64,000 nt of DNA, from positions 248,001-312,000 of the forward strand of contig NZ_RSAA01000020.1 of NCBI RefSeq assembly GCF_003931915.1, in the 5' to 3' direction. The DNA comes from Saccharopolyspora rhizosphaerae. Lineage in GTDB: Bacteria; Actinomycetota; Actinomycetes; Mycobacteriales; Pseudonocardiaceae. Shown in pieces: positions 19,451-29,222 of this stretch; within the stretch, counting starts at the first letter, position 1; every line of letters starts with the position of its first letter. The notes beneath the pieces were generated by a model. That model did no database searches and was not told the origin of the DNA. It saw only the letters and a list, made by a program, of their open reading frames with translations. Position numbers and translations under genes: made by a program.

Positions 19451-19471
19451 GCGGCGGTGTGAACTGGTCCT

Positions 19472-19507
19472 AGACCTAGAGCCTCCCTCTGGAGGACTTC
19501 TAGGTCT
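19472..19507 (-). terminator. Hairpin overlapping the stop codon of the XRE gene
   Basis: AGACCTAGA (19472-19480) pairs with TCTAGGTCT (19499-19507), with an inner CCTCC/GGAGG pair around CTCT. The TAG stop of the gene (19500-19502) lies inside the stem. Confidence 0.75.
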
Positions 19508-20510
19508 TGATCGGGGACCAGGCTCTGATCCAGGTGTCGGGGTTGCTGAGGTCGGGGGTGGCGGTGGCGTTGCGGACGACGGGGACGCGCATGAGCATCC
19601 CGAAGTTGTCCGGGTCGGCGATGCGGTGCTGGAGCTGCTCGTGGTTGCGCTCGCGCAGTTCCGGATCGGTCAGGCAGCGCACCGCGCCGAACCCGCCGCG
19701 GGTGAACACCCCGCTGCACAAGGTCAGGGTCCGCCGCACGTTGTAGGGGTTGGGGAACCGCGCGAGCAGTCCGACGTCCTCGATCAACCGGTCGTCGTGC
19801 AGCCGGGGCCGGTACTGCCGCGATTCCTCGGCCACCTCGAAGATCTCGCCGTGCCCGAGGTCGTCGACCTCGACCTGGCGCACCGGCAGGCCGAAGCGCA
19901 CCTGCTTGCGCATCGGGTTCATCTTCGGGCTGCCCAGCAGCACGAGGTGGGCTTGCAGGTCGTTCGGATCGATGCGGCGGGCGATCTCGAACCGCACGTC
20001 CGAGGTGGGGTTGAGCGCGCGGACGTGGCCGTAGAGCTCGATGAGCGAGTCACCGTCGGCGAATTCCGACATCCCGATGTAGTTGCGCCGCTCCGGCGAG
20101 GCCAGCGGCGAGACGTTCCGGGCGGGCACCCGCCCGGTGAGGATGCGCACCGGGCCGCCGTCGGCGAAGCGCCAGAAGTCCCGCTGGACGTCGCTTCCCG
20201 CCTCGGTCGCCGGCGGGCTCGAGCGCAACGCCTCCAGCTCCTCCCTGATGCTGGTGCGGACGCGGCGCTGGTCGTCGTTGAGCGACGTCAGCGCCGGGAG
20301 CTTCGCCGCGCGCGACGGAGCGTCCGAGGCGAAGAAGGTCGCGTAGTCGCCCAGCCGGGCCGGCGGTGGCACCTTCGCCCCGCTCTCCCACTGCGACACG
20401 CTGGACACCGCCACGCCGAAGACGCGCGCCAGGGCTCCCTGCGTCAGCCCGTGCTCCTGGCGCAGTTCCCGCAGCCGCGCGCCGAGGCCGGGCCGCAGCG
20501 CACTCACCAT
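19500..20510 (-). CDS. XRE-family regulator with uncharacterised C-terminal domain (second of tandem pair)
   Basis: A 336-residue protein. Residues about 8-65 are a Cro/cI-type helix-turn-helix (LRELRQEHGLTQGALARVFG). The remaining 250 residues are a domain common in actinomycetes but of unknown function. Its marks are RDFWRFADGGPVRILTG, IELYGHVRALNPTSDVRFE, LQAHLVLLGSPKMNP, VFTRGGFGAVRCLTDPELR and a C-terminal FGMLMRVPVVRN. It lacks membrane helices and recognised catalytic motifs; the GS-x-x-x-NP and GGFGAVR segments hint at a small-molecule pocket. It lies 28 bases behind its paralogue at 20539-21537, so the two are probably co-transcribed from 21537. A hairpin sits over its stop. Confidence 0.85.
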   Translation of the reverse strand: MVSALRPGLGARLRELRQEHGLTQGALARVFGVAVSSVSQWESGAKVPPPARLGDYATFFASDAPSRAAKLPALTSLNDDQRRVRTSIREELEALRSSPPATEAGSDVQRDFWRFADGGPVRILTGRVPARNVSPLASPERRNYIGMSEFADGDSLIELYGHVRALNPTSDVRFEIARRIDPNDLQAHLVLLGSPKMNPMRKQVRFGLPVRQVEVDDLGHGEIFEVAEESRQYRPRLHDDRLIEDVGLLARFPNPYNVRRTLTLCSGVFTRGGFGAVRCLTDPELRERNHEQLQHRIADPDNFGMLMRVPVVRNATATPDLSNPDTWIRAWSPIKT

Positions 20511-20538
20511 GCCGCCTCCTCCGAGATCAGGTCCCCGG

Positions 20539-21537
20539 TCACCACTCGTAGAGCCGGTTCGCCGGGTTCTGCAGGTCGGGAGTGCCGGTCACGTGCCGCA
20601 TCACCGGCACGCGCATGAGCATCCCGAAGCTGGTCAGGTCCTCGACGTTGTCGTGCAGGTAGGCGAGGTTGCGGTCCCGAGCCTGCGGATCTGTCAGGCA
20701 GCGCACCGCGCCGAACCCGCCCCGGGTGAACACCCCGCTGCAGAAGGTCAGGGTGCGCCGGATGTTGTTCGGGTTGGGGATCCGGGCGAGCAGCCCGACG
20801 TCCTCGACCAGCTGGTCACCGCGGAAGACGGGCTTGAGCCTGCGTTCCCCGTCGATGAGGAACACCGAGCCGTCCACGACCTCCTCGTCGGGGACCTGGC
20901 GGACGGGCCACCCGGCGGTCAGCCACTCCACCCACGGGTTGGCCGCGCCGCTGCCGAGGAAGACCAGGTGCGCCCGCAGGTCGTCGTCGCCGAGGTACTC
21001 CAGCCGGATCTCGACGTCGGAACGCGGGTTCGCCGCCCGCACGTGCCCGAACAGCTCGACCGCGGCGTCGAGGTCGGCGCAGCGTGCCAGCGACAGGAAG
21101 TTGGGTTCACTGGGAGTGCCCAGCGGTGACCAGTGCTTCTCGCTGAGCCCGCCGGTGACGATGCGGACCGGGCCGTCGTCGGGGAAGCGCCAGAAGTCCT
21201 GCTGCGCTTCACGTTCCACCGACTCGTGCACCTCCCCGGTGGTCCGCAGCCGGTCGAGCTCGCGCTTGAGCCTGAGGCGTTGCTCGCGCTGCTCGTCGGT
21301 GAGCGCGTTCTCCGGCGGCACCCCGCCGGAGCTGGCTCCCGAGGCGAAGAAGGTGGCGTAATCGGCCAACCGGGCGGGCGGCGGCAGTTTCGCCCCGCTC
21401 TCCCAGGACGAGATGCTGGAAACCGCGACCCCCAGGGCGCGTCCCAGCCGGAGTTGCGTCATGCCACGGGATTCCCGCAGCTCGCGGAGTCGCGAGCCGA
21501 GCTCCCCGGTGTCGTTCCGACTCCCGGGACGGGCCAT
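20539..21537 (-). CDS. XRE-family regulator with uncharacterised C-terminal domain (first of tandem pair)
   Basis: A 332-residue paralogue of the next gene, similar along its whole length: helix-turn-helix LRELRESRGMTQLRLGRALG, then QQDFWRFPDDGPVRIVTGG, VELFGHVRAANPRSDVEI, LRAHLVFLGSGAANP, VFTRGGFGAVRCLTDPQ and FGMLMRVPVMRH. ATG 21537 has GAAGGAGA upstream. Two tandem copies suggest a duplication with divergence of ligand or DNA target. Repeated AAATTCAC words just upstream (21565-21582) are candidate autoregulatory sites, and a related GTGAAATTTCAC palindrome lies before the divergent membrane gene. Its ligand and target are unknown. Confidence 0.87.
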   Translation of the reverse strand: MARPGSRNDTGELGSRLRELRESRGMTQLRLGRALGVAVSSISSWESGAKLPPPARLADYATFFASGASSGGVPPENALTDEQREQRLRLKRELDRLRTTGEVHESVEREAQQDFWRFPDDGPVRIVTGGLSEKHWSPLGTPSEPNFLSLARCADLDAAVELFGHVRAANPRSDVEIRLEYLGDDDLRAHLVFLGSGAANPWVEWLTAGWPVRQVPDEEVVDGSVFLIDGERRLKPVFRGDQLVEDVGLLARIPNPNNIRRTLTFCSGVFTRGGFGAVRCLTDPQARDRNLAYLHDNVEDLTSFGMLMRVPVMRHVTGTPDLQNPANRLYEW

Positions 21538-21564
21538 CACGCCGTCTCCTTCACCTGAGTCCCA

Positions 21565-21582
21565 AAATTCACCGAAATTCAC
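21565..21582. promoter_or_regulatory. Tandem operator-like words before the XRE pair
   Basis: AAATTCAC occurs twice, at 21565-21572 and 21575-21582, exactly one helical turn apart and 28 bases before the ATG at 21537. On the gene's strand it reads GTGAATTT twice. The same half-site (GTGAAATT) appears in the palindrome at 21727-21738. Confidence 0.6.
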
Positions 21583-21726
21583 TGAAGCGTTGAAGACCTG
21601 CAGATACTCGCACCTCGACCGGCCATCGGCAAGTGCGCGACCTACCAAGACGTTGACGCTCCGTGGAGGTGATCGCATACTGACCGTGGCGCGTTTCACT
21701 CGCGGGCGAAGAACTTCAACGGCGAA

Positions 21727-21738
21727 GTGAAATTTCAC
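21727..21738. promoter_or_regulatory. GTGAAATTTCAC palindrome upstream of the small membrane gene
   Basis: A perfect 12-base palindrome stands out as AT-rich in GC-rich DNA, between the divergent XRE genes and the membrane gene at 21901. Its half-site resembles the AAATTCAC words at 21565-21582. A GTTTCACTCGC word at 21693 may be another half-site. Confidence 0.6.
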
Positions 21739-21900
21739 CCCGGGGAGGTGCGGGGCACCTCGGCTGATCGCCAGAGCGCGCGGCCGACTCACCGTCGGCC
21801 GGACATGCGAACGCCCCCGGACATCGTTTGGCCACGACCGGGGGCGCTACGCGACTCACGATCACCCTCGCAACGGGCACGACCCGTGAAGGGAGCTCGC

Positions 21901-22158
21901 ATGTTCACGATACTCCCGGCAGTGCTCTCGGCAAGCGACCCACAGGTCGTCACGCCGGATTCGCTGTCCACCGCTCTGCAAGGAATGTTGTTGGGAGTCC
22001 TGGTCGCGTTGTTCGCGACCGCGGTGGTGCTGGCCCGGGCGATGTCCGGCCTGGCCGGCATCCTCCGCTCGGTGCTCGGCCCGCCCGCGGCCGTGTTCAC
22101 CGTCCTGTCGGTCCTCGCCTTGGTCCTGCTGGCCGGGAACGCGGGGGCGAACCCCTGA
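21901..22158 (+). CDS. Small two-helix membrane protein
   Basis: An 85-residue hydrophobic protein with helices at about residues 28-48 (LLGVLVALFATAVVLARAMSG) and 62-80 (AAVFTVLSVLALVLLAGNAG). The N-terminal PAVLSASDPQVVTPDSLST is polar. ATG 21901 is preceded by GAAGGGA. No family is recognised. It is divergent from the tandem XRE genes with operator-like words between, so it is their likeliest target. A hairpin follows its stop. Confidence 0.72.
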   Translation: MFTILPAVLSASDPQVVTPDSLSTALQGMLLGVLVALFATAVVLARAMSGLAGILRSVLGPPAAVFTVLSVLALVLLAGNAGANP

Positions 22159-22181
22159 TGATCACCACCCGGTCGGCACCA

Positions 22182-22209
22182 GGCGGACCCGCTCGACGAC
22201 GGGTCCGCC
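22182..22209 (+). terminator. Hairpin after the small membrane gene
   Basis: GGCGGACCC (22182-22190) pairs with GGGTCCGCC (22201-22209) around a ten-base loop, 23 bases past the stop. Confidence 0.75.
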
Positions 22210-22320
22210 GAGGGCCGATCGGCTCCGGGCCGACCGACCACCGGTGCCACACCGGGCCCCAGGACGGCGCCATTCCGGCGGCGGAGCGGAACCGTCGCGT
22301 ACCGATTTGTCCGGACTCCA

Positions 22321-22349
22321 TTGCGCAGGTGAGTGACCTCGATTACTTT
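22321..22349 (+). promoter_or_regulatory. Leaderless promoter of the acyl-CoA ligase gene
   Basis: TTGCGC (22321-22326), a 17-base spacer and TACTTT (22344-22349) place the transcription start on the A of the ATG at 22356, six bases past the -10 box. This decides the start codon in favour of 22356 over the in-frame GTG at 22329. Confidence 0.6.
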
Positions 22350-22355
22350 CCGGCC

Positions 22356-24179
<1,824 letters not shown>

Positions 24180-24190
24180 GAGCCGAGGAC

Positions 24191-24236
24191 GCGGCGGTGC
24201 CGCTGTTCCCGGGTGCGGGAACAGCGGCACCGCCGC
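24191..24236 (+). terminator. Very stable terminator hairpin
   Basis: The arm at 24191-24211 (beginning GCGGCGGTGCCGCTG) is perfectly complementary to 24216-24236 around a GGTG loop, a 21-bp stem starting 12 bases past the ligase stop. Confidence 0.88.
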
Positions 24237-24361
24237 TTCGTGATGAGCGCCCGGGACGTCTCGCGCACCAGGAGCCGCGCACGAGGTCCACGGAACCCCG
24301 GCGGGTTCTCCTTCCGCGGGACGCGTTCTCGCGGGCGGCTACTCCGTCGGCGTGTCATCCG

Positions 24362-24390
24362 TTGTGCCTACCCGGGAGTAGTTCTACTGT
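24362..24390 (+). promoter_or_regulatory. Leaderless promoter of the HutC-type GntR gene
   Basis: TTGTGC (24362-24367), a 17-base spacer and TACTGT (24385-24390) place the start at ATG 24397. The repeated word GGACAG over the start (24400-24405 and 24409-24414), with CTGTACAG before it, could be the regulator's own site. Confidence 0.6.
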
Positions 24391-24396
24391 ACAGGA

Positions 24397-25113
24397 ATGG
24401 ACAGGACTGGACAGGTTCCCTTCGGGAAACGTGACCGGTTGATCGCCGAGCTCACCGAGCAGATCCGCTCGGGTCGGCTCGCGCGCGGCGAGCAGTTGCC
24501 GGGTGAGAACCAGATCGCGGAGAAGTACCAGGTCAGCCGCGGTACCGTGCGCAGCGCCCTCTCCGAGCTGCAGCGCCAGGAACTCATCGCCACCCGCAGC
24601 GGCGTCGGCTCCTTCGTCACCTTCGACGGCGTCACCCTGGACCAGACCGTCGGCTGGGCGACCGCCCTGGCCGATTCGGGCTTCGACATCAGCACCGAGC
24701 TGCTGTCCATCGAACGCACCACCGACGCGGAGCTCACCGCACGCTTCGAGCTCCCGGAGTTCATCGCGATCCGCCGGTTGCGGCGCGACCGCTCGGCTGG
24801 TCCTGTGTCGGTCGAGACCTCGCTGATCCCGTCCACCGGCGAACTCCGGGAGCTGCCCGAGAAGGGGCTGGTCGACGACTCGATCACCGCGACGCTGCTG
24901 GCGGCCGGGTTGCGGGCGAGCGCAGGTGATCAACGCATCGGCACCAAGGGTCTGTCCCGGCAGATGGCCGAGTTGCTCGAACGTCGCGAGGGCGAGCTGT
25001 TCCTGCAGGCGGTGCGCACCAGCGTCACCGCGCACGGCGAGCTCGTCGAGCAGGTGACCAGCCTGCTGGACCCCGACCGGTTCCAGTTCCACCTGACCTT
25101 CGGCCGCTCATGA
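24397..25113 (+). CDS. GntR regulator, HutC/UTRA subfamily (YegW-like)
   Basis: A 238-residue protein. The winged helix is at residues about 12-75 (LPGENQIAEKYQVSRGTVRSALSELQRQ); a UTRA ligand domain occupies 95-235. ATG 24397 has no separate ribosome binding site and is six bases past a TACTGT box, so the transcript is probably leaderless. Its stop overlaps the ATG of the ADP-ribosylglycohydrolase gene (ATGA), and the operon continues to the PfkB kinase. By analogy to E. coli YegW beside yegU and yegV, it probably represses its own operon and responds to the transported nucleoside or a phosphorylated product. Confidence 0.9.
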   Translation: MDRTGQVPFGKRDRLIAELTEQIRSGRLARGEQLPGENQIAEKYQVSRGTVRSALSELQRQELIATRSGVGSFVTFDGVTLDQTVGWATALADSGFDISTELLSIERTTDAELTARFELPEFIAIRRLRRDRSAGPVSVETSLIPSTGELRELPEKGLVDDSITATLLAAGLRASAGDQRIGTKGLSRQMAELLERREGELFLQAVRTSVTAHGELVEQVTSLLDPDRFQFHLTFGRS

Positions 25114-26108
25114 GCAGCCGCGAACGCGCGCTGGGCGCCTTCTACGGACTCGCGATCGGCGATGCCCTGGGCATGCCGACGCAATCGATGTCGCGCGAGG
25201 ACATCGTCACCCACTACGGCTTCATCCGGTCGCTGCGCGACGCGGTCGCCGAACAACCGATCTCGCCGAACCTGTCCGCCGGCACCGTCACCGACGACAC
25301 CGAACAAGCCTTGCTGGTGGCCGACCTGCTCATCAGCGGCAAGGGCACCATCGACCCCCGGGTCTTCGCCGCGGCCCTGCTGGACTGGGAAGCCGGCATG
25401 GTCGCCCGCGGCTTGGTCGACCTGCTCGGGCCGTCCACCAAGCGCGCGCTGCAGCTGCTGGAAGCCGGTGCCGATCCTGAGGAGACCGGCCGCGGCGGCA
25501 CCACCAACGGCGCGGCCATGCGCATCACCCCGGTCGCCATCGCGACCGGTCCGGAGCTCACCGAGCTGGTCGAGTCCGTCGTGACGGCCAGCAAGCTCAC
25601 GCACCACACCAACATCGGCATCGCGGGCGCCGCCGCGGTCGCTGCCGCCGTGTCGGCGGGCATCGACGGCGCCGACCTGTCCACCGCGCTGGACCAGGCC
25701 GAACACGCCGCGGCGCTGGGTGCGCGCAAGGGCTGGTGGTGCGCGGGTGGTGACATCGCCTGTCGCATCCGCTGGGCGCGGCGCTGGGTGCGCGGCATGG
25801 ACCGCACCACGCTGTCCTACGCTGTGTCGAAGGTCATCGGAACGTCCGTCGCCGTGCAGGAGTCGGTGGTCGCCGCGTTCGCCCTCGCCGAGGCGCTGGG
25901 CGACACCCCCGTGGAAGCGCTGACCACGGCTGCCGGCCTCGGCGGCGACACCGACACGATCGCCGCCGTCCTCGGCGCGATCCTCGGTGCGCAGCACGGT
26001 CTTCCCGGTTTCCCGGTGGACCTGCTCACCACGGTGCGCGAGGTCAACGGACTCGACCTGGAACCGGTGGTGGACGGTCTGCTCGACCTGAGGAAGTCCG
26101 GCAGCTGA
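25110..26108 (+). CDS. ADP-ribosylglycohydrolase-family protein (YegU-like)
   Basis: A 332-residue all-helical protein of the DraG/ARH fold. Metal-binding motifs are GLAIGDALGMPTQ at residues 12-24, TVTDDTEQ near 60-67, and GGDTDTIAA near 273-281, so the two-metal site looks complete. These enzymes cleave N- or O-glycosidic bonds to ADP-ribose or simpler ribosides. Coupling to a permease and a sugar kinase argues for hydrolysis of an imported ribosyl compound rather than protein de-ADP-ribosylation. It overlaps the GntR gene by four bases; the permease begins ten bases later. Confidence 0.9.
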   Translation: MSSRERALGAFYGLAIGDALGMPTQSMSREDIVTHYGFIRSLRDAVAEQPISPNLSAGTVTDDTEQALLVADLLISGKGTIDPRVFAAALLDWEAGMVARGLVDLLGPSTKRALQLLEAGADPEETGRGGTTNGAAMRITPVAIATGPELTELVESVVTASKLTHHTNIGIAGAAAVAAAVSAGIDGADLSTALDQAEHAAALGARKGWWCAGGDIACRIRWARRWVRGMDRTTLSYAVSKVIGTSVAVQESVVAAFALAEALGDTPVEALTTAAGLGGDTDTIAAVLGAILGAQHGLPGFPVDLLTTVREVNGLDLEPVVDGLLDLRKSGS

Positions 26109-26118
26109 AGGAGAGCGC

Positions 26119-27540
26119 ATGGTCCGAGAGGCCACCGAAACCGCGGAAGGCGCACTGGAAACGCGCGGCATCGAGCCGGTTCCGGAGGACGAGCGGACCG
26201 GTCACCCCATGCAGCTGTTCTGGGTGTGGTTCGCCGCCAACATCTCGATCCTGGGCCTCCCGCTCGGCGCCACGCTCGTCGCCGAAGGCTTGGCGTTCTG
26301 GCAGGCCGCGATCGTCGCGGTCATCGGTTCGGTGGGGTCCTTCGCGATCGTCGGCGTGGTCTCCATCGCCGGACGTCGTGGCGGCGCACCGGGTTTGACG
26401 CTCTCCCGCGCGGTGTTCGGCGTGCACGGCAACGCCGGCCCGACCGTGGTGTCGCTGATCTCGCGGCTGGGCTGGGAGACCGTCAACACCACCACCGCCG
26501 CGTTCGCGCTGCTGTCGCTGTGCACGATCATCCTGGGCACCGCTGAGGACGCCAAGGCGGTGCCGGTGCTCGCGATCGCCTGCATCGCGGTCTTCGAGCT
26601 GCTGACGCTGGTGGTCTCCGGCCTCGGGCACACGGTGCTGGTGGCCGTGCAGCGTTGGGCCACGTGGGTTTTCGGCGCTCTCAACGTGGTGGTGGCGATC
26701 GGTCTGGTGGCCACGATCGACTGGCACGCGGTCGGTGCGGCCTCGCCGGCTCCGGTCGGCGTGGTGATCGCCGGTGTCGGCACGATCGCCGCCGGCACCG
26801 GCATCGGCTGGGCCAACGCCTCCGCCGACATGTCGCGTTACCAGTCCCCCGCCGTCAAGGCCGGCTCGCTGGTCGCCTCGTCGGCGGTCGGGGCGGGCAT
26901 CCCGCTGGTGCTGCTGATCTCGCTGGGAAGCCTGCTGTCGGCGGGTGATCCGGCGCTGGCCGAGGCCGGCGACCCGGTGGCCGCGATCCGCGCGATGCTG
27001 CCCGCCTGGATGGCGGTGCCGTACCTGATCGCCGCGGTCGGTGGTCTGCTGCTGTCCAACCACCTCTCGGTGTACTCAGCGGGCCTGACGACGCTGACCA
27101 TGGGCATCGACATCAAGCGGGTGTACGCGGTCGCGGTGGACGTGGTCGTGACGTTCCTCGGCTCGATCTACTTCATGCTCGTCGCGGAGAGCTTCTACGA
27201 CCCGTTCATCACCTTCATCAGCCTGCTGGCCATCCCGATCACCGCGTGGCTCGGGGTGTTCCTCACCGACATGCTGCACCGCCGGACCTACGACCCGGCC
27301 GGGTTGGTGGACATGCGCAGCACCAGTTCCTACTGGTACAAGGGCGGTGTCGAGCCGCGCGCGTTCTCCGCCTGGGCGCTGGCGATCGTGGTCGGTTACC
27401 TGTTCAGCAGCAACGACTTCTTCACCGGGTTGTTCGCCGAGACCTGGCTGGGCGAGAACGGCCTGGGCTGGGTGCTCGCGTTCGCGGTCTCGGCCGGGCT
27501 CTACGCGCTGCTCGGCGGCGCTCGGAAGTCGTCGGCATGA
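26119..27540 (+). CDS. NCS1-family permease (cytosine/purine/nucleoside type)
   Basis: A 473-residue transporter with about 12 helices. Family marks are PMQLFWVWFAANISILGLPLG in the first helix, GAPGLTLSRAVFGVHGN, SRLGWETVNT, and GWANASADMSRYQ (the usual NCS1 DYSRY-like region). NCS1 proteins take up nucleobases, hydantoins, thiamine-like compounds or nucleosides with a cation. ATG 26119 has AAGGAGAG upstream. It occupies the place of the nucleoside transporter YegT in the E. coli cluster, suggesting a nucleoside or base-riboside substrate. Confidence 0.92.
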   Translation: MVREATETAEGALETRGIEPVPEDERTGHPMQLFWVWFAANISILGLPLGATLVAEGLAFWQAAIVAVIGSVGSFAIVGVVSIAGRRGGAPGLTLSRAVFGVHGNAGPTVVSLISRLGWETVNTTTAAFALLSLCTIILGTAEDAKAVPVLAIACIAVFELLTLVVSGLGHTVLVAVQRWATWVFGALNVVVAIGLVATIDWHAVGAASPAPVGVVIAGVGTIAAGTGIGWANASADMSRYQSPAVKAGSLVASSAVGAGIPLVLLISLGSLLSAGDPALAEAGDPVAAIRAMLPAWMAVPYLIAAVGGLLLSNHLSVYSAGLTTLTMGIDIKRVYAVAVDVVVTFLGSIYFMLVAESFYDPFITFISLLAIPITAWLGVFLTDMLHRRTYDPAGLVDMRSTSSYWYKGGVEPRAFSAWALAIVVGYLFSSNDFFTGLFAETWLGENGLGWVLAFAVSAGLYALLGGARKSSA

Positions 27541-28460
27541 GCGGTCGTCTCGTGCACACCGGGCAGGTGGTGCTGGACCTGGTGATGCGGGTGCCGTCGC
27601 TGCCGCCACCCAGCGGGGACGTGCTCGCTGAGAGCACCGAGCTCCTGGTCGGTGGTGGCTTCAACGTGATGGCCGCCGCCGCGCGCTCGGGCGCCCGCGT
27701 CGTCCACGCGGGCGCGCACGGCACCGGGCGACTCGCCGACCAGGCGCGAGAAGCGTTGCGCGCCGAAGGGATCGAGGTCGTGCAACCCCAGCAGGCCGAC
27801 TCCGACAACGGGGTCTGCGTGGTGATGGTCGAACCCGGTGGCGAGCGTACGTTCGTCACCGGTGTCGGCGCCGAAGGGCGGTTGCTGCCGGAACACCTGG
27901 CCCGGGTCGGCACCGGTCCGGAGGACGTCGTCCACGTCAGCGGCTACAGCCTGCTGCACGCCGCCAACCAGGAGGCGTTGCTGGCCTGGCTCCCCGGGGT
28001 GCGTTCGCGGGTGCTGTTCGACCCGTGCCCGCTGGTCGCCGACATCCCGGCCGAGGTGCTCGACGCGGTGCTGTCGCGCGTCGGCGTGCTCAGCTGCAAC
28101 GCCGAGGAAGCACGCGCTCTGTCGGGCGCGGCCGACGCGGAGGCGGCGGCCCGGGTCTTCGCCGGTCGGCTTGGTCCGTCGGCGGCGGTCGTGGTGCGTG
28201 ACGGATCCGCCGGGTGCGTTCTCGTGGTGGAGGGCGAAATCCGCCGCGTGCCGGGTTTCCCGGTGGAAGCGGTGGACACCAACGGAGCTGGGGACACCCA
28301 CTGCGGTGTCCTCGCCGCAGCGTTGCTGGAGGGTGCCCCGCTGGTCGACGCTGCGACCCGCGCCAACGCAGCAGCGGCCCTGTCGGTGCTGCGCCGAGGG
28401 CCGGCGACCGCGCCGCTGCGCGCCGATCTCGACGCCTTCCTGGCCGACCGGTCCGCCTGA
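27537..28460 (+). CDS. PfkB-family carbohydrate/nucleoside kinase (YegV-like)
   Basis: A 307-residue ribokinase-fold protein. The N-terminal GGGFNVMAAAARSGA binds the sugar; DTNGAGDTHCGVLAAALL near residue 243 holds the anion hole and catalytic Asp (DTxGAGD with Asn in the third place). ATG 27537 overlaps the permease stop by four bases. With the hydrolase it could phosphorylate the released ribose or the intact nucleoside. Last gene of the operon; a dispersed repeat follows rather than a clear hairpin. Confidence 0.92.
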   Translation: MSGRLVHTGQVVLDLVMRVPSLPPPSGDVLAESTELLVGGGFNVMAAAARSGARVVHAGAHGTGRLADQAREALRAEGIEVVQPQQADSDNGVCVVMVEPGGERTFVTGVGAEGRLLPEHLARVGTGPEDVVHVSGYSLLHAANQEALLAWLPGVRSRVLFDPCPLVADIPAEVLDAVLSRVGVLSCNAEEARALSGAADAEAAARVFAGRLGPSAAVVVRDGSAGCVLVVEGEIRRVPGFPVEAVDTNGAGDTHCGVLAAALLEGAPLVDAATRANAAAALSVLRRGPATAPLRADLDAFLADRSA

Positions 28461-28509
28461 ACGCCGCCCGCTGCGCGGGGAAGCTCCCTGTGGTGGAGCC
28501 GCAGCGTTC

Positions 28510-28620
28510 CAGGTGGGGACTCAGCCAGCTCGCACCGCCGCAGGTTCGTGACGAGTACGCCGCGAGTGCCGACGTGCTTCAGGAGCGTTGCCCGGAGACC
28601 AGGTAGCCGCTCAAGTTCTG
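28510..28620 (+). repeat. Dispersed intergenic element, copy 2
   Basis: Beginning at CCAGGTGGGGACTCAGCC, this stretch follows the minus-strand reading of 19296-19171 almost base for base (GCACCGCCGCAGG, GACGAGTACGCCG, AGGAGCG, GCCGCTCA), with an internal deletion of about ten bases. It carries no coding sense. Confidence 0.7.
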
Positions 28621-28668
28621 CGACCCGAACCGACCCCAGCGATCCCCGACAGCCCCTATGGTGGAGCG

Positions 28669-29172
28669 GTGATCCGGTTGGCGAGAGCCGAGGACCTCCC
28701 GGTGCTGCGGGAGGTGGAGCGGGCCGCGGGCAGGTTGTTCGCCGAGCTCGGCATGACGTTGGTGGCCGAGGACGCCCCGCCACCGTTGGAGGTGCTGCGC
28801 GAGTTCCAGGAGGCCGGCCGGGCCTGGGTGGCCGTCGTCGACGACGTCCCGGTGGCCTACCTCATCACCGACCTCGTCGACGGGTGCGCGCACGTCGAGC
28901 AGGTCACCGTGCACCCGGGCCACGCCCGGCAGCGCATCGGTCACCGGCTCATCGCCACGCTCGAGAACTGGGCGCGACGGCGCGACCTGCCCGCGCTGAC
29001 GTTGACGACGTTCACCGAAGTCCCCTGGAACGGGCCGTACTACCTGCGGTGCGGCTTCCGCTACCTCGCCGAGCACGAGCTCACCCCGGGGTTGCGGGAC
29101 ATCCGCGCGGCCGAACGGGTCGCAGGACTGGACGCGTGGCCGCGGGCGTGCATGCGACGCGAGGTGCGGTGA
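28669..29172 (+). CDS. GNAT-family N-acetyltransferase
   Basis: A 167-residue acetyl-CoA-dependent transferase. The core runs from MIRLARAEDLPVLREVERAA, through HVEQVTVHPGHARQRIGHRL (the Q/RxxGxG/A acetyl-CoA loop, here RQRIGH), to LTTFTEVPWNGPYYLRCGFR at the end. The TFxxVPWNxPFY segment resembles small-molecule acetyltransferases of actinomycetes. GTG 28669 lies six bases after a TATGGT box, indicating a leaderless start. Substrate unknown. Confidence 0.88.
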   Translation: MIRLARAEDLPVLREVERAAGRLFAELGMTLVAEDAPPPLEVLREFQEAGRAWVAVVDDVPVAYLITDLVDGCAHVEQVTVHPGHARQRIGHRLIATLENWARRRDLPALTLTTFTEVPWNGPYYLRCGFRYLAEHELTPGLRDIRAAERVAGLDAWPRACMRREVR

Positions 29173-29222
29173 AACGCGGAAGATCTTGTCCGGCCGGTTT
29201 CGGGGCTGCAGACTTCCTCGTC

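Larger units (their letters stand above)
19067..19471. other. Repeat-filled non-coding gap
   Basis: No gene is supported. It carries the longer dispersed element (19171-19300, minus orientation) with its long inverted repeat, then three degenerate tandem units of about 60 bases between 19281 and 19450. The units share the words CCCACACCTG and CGGCTGCC(G/A)CCGCGG. Confidence 0.6.

Noticed and set aside
28548-29222. N-terminal extension of the M14 peptidase
   Set aside because: It overlaps the acetyltransferase gene; the signal peptide begins at 29223.
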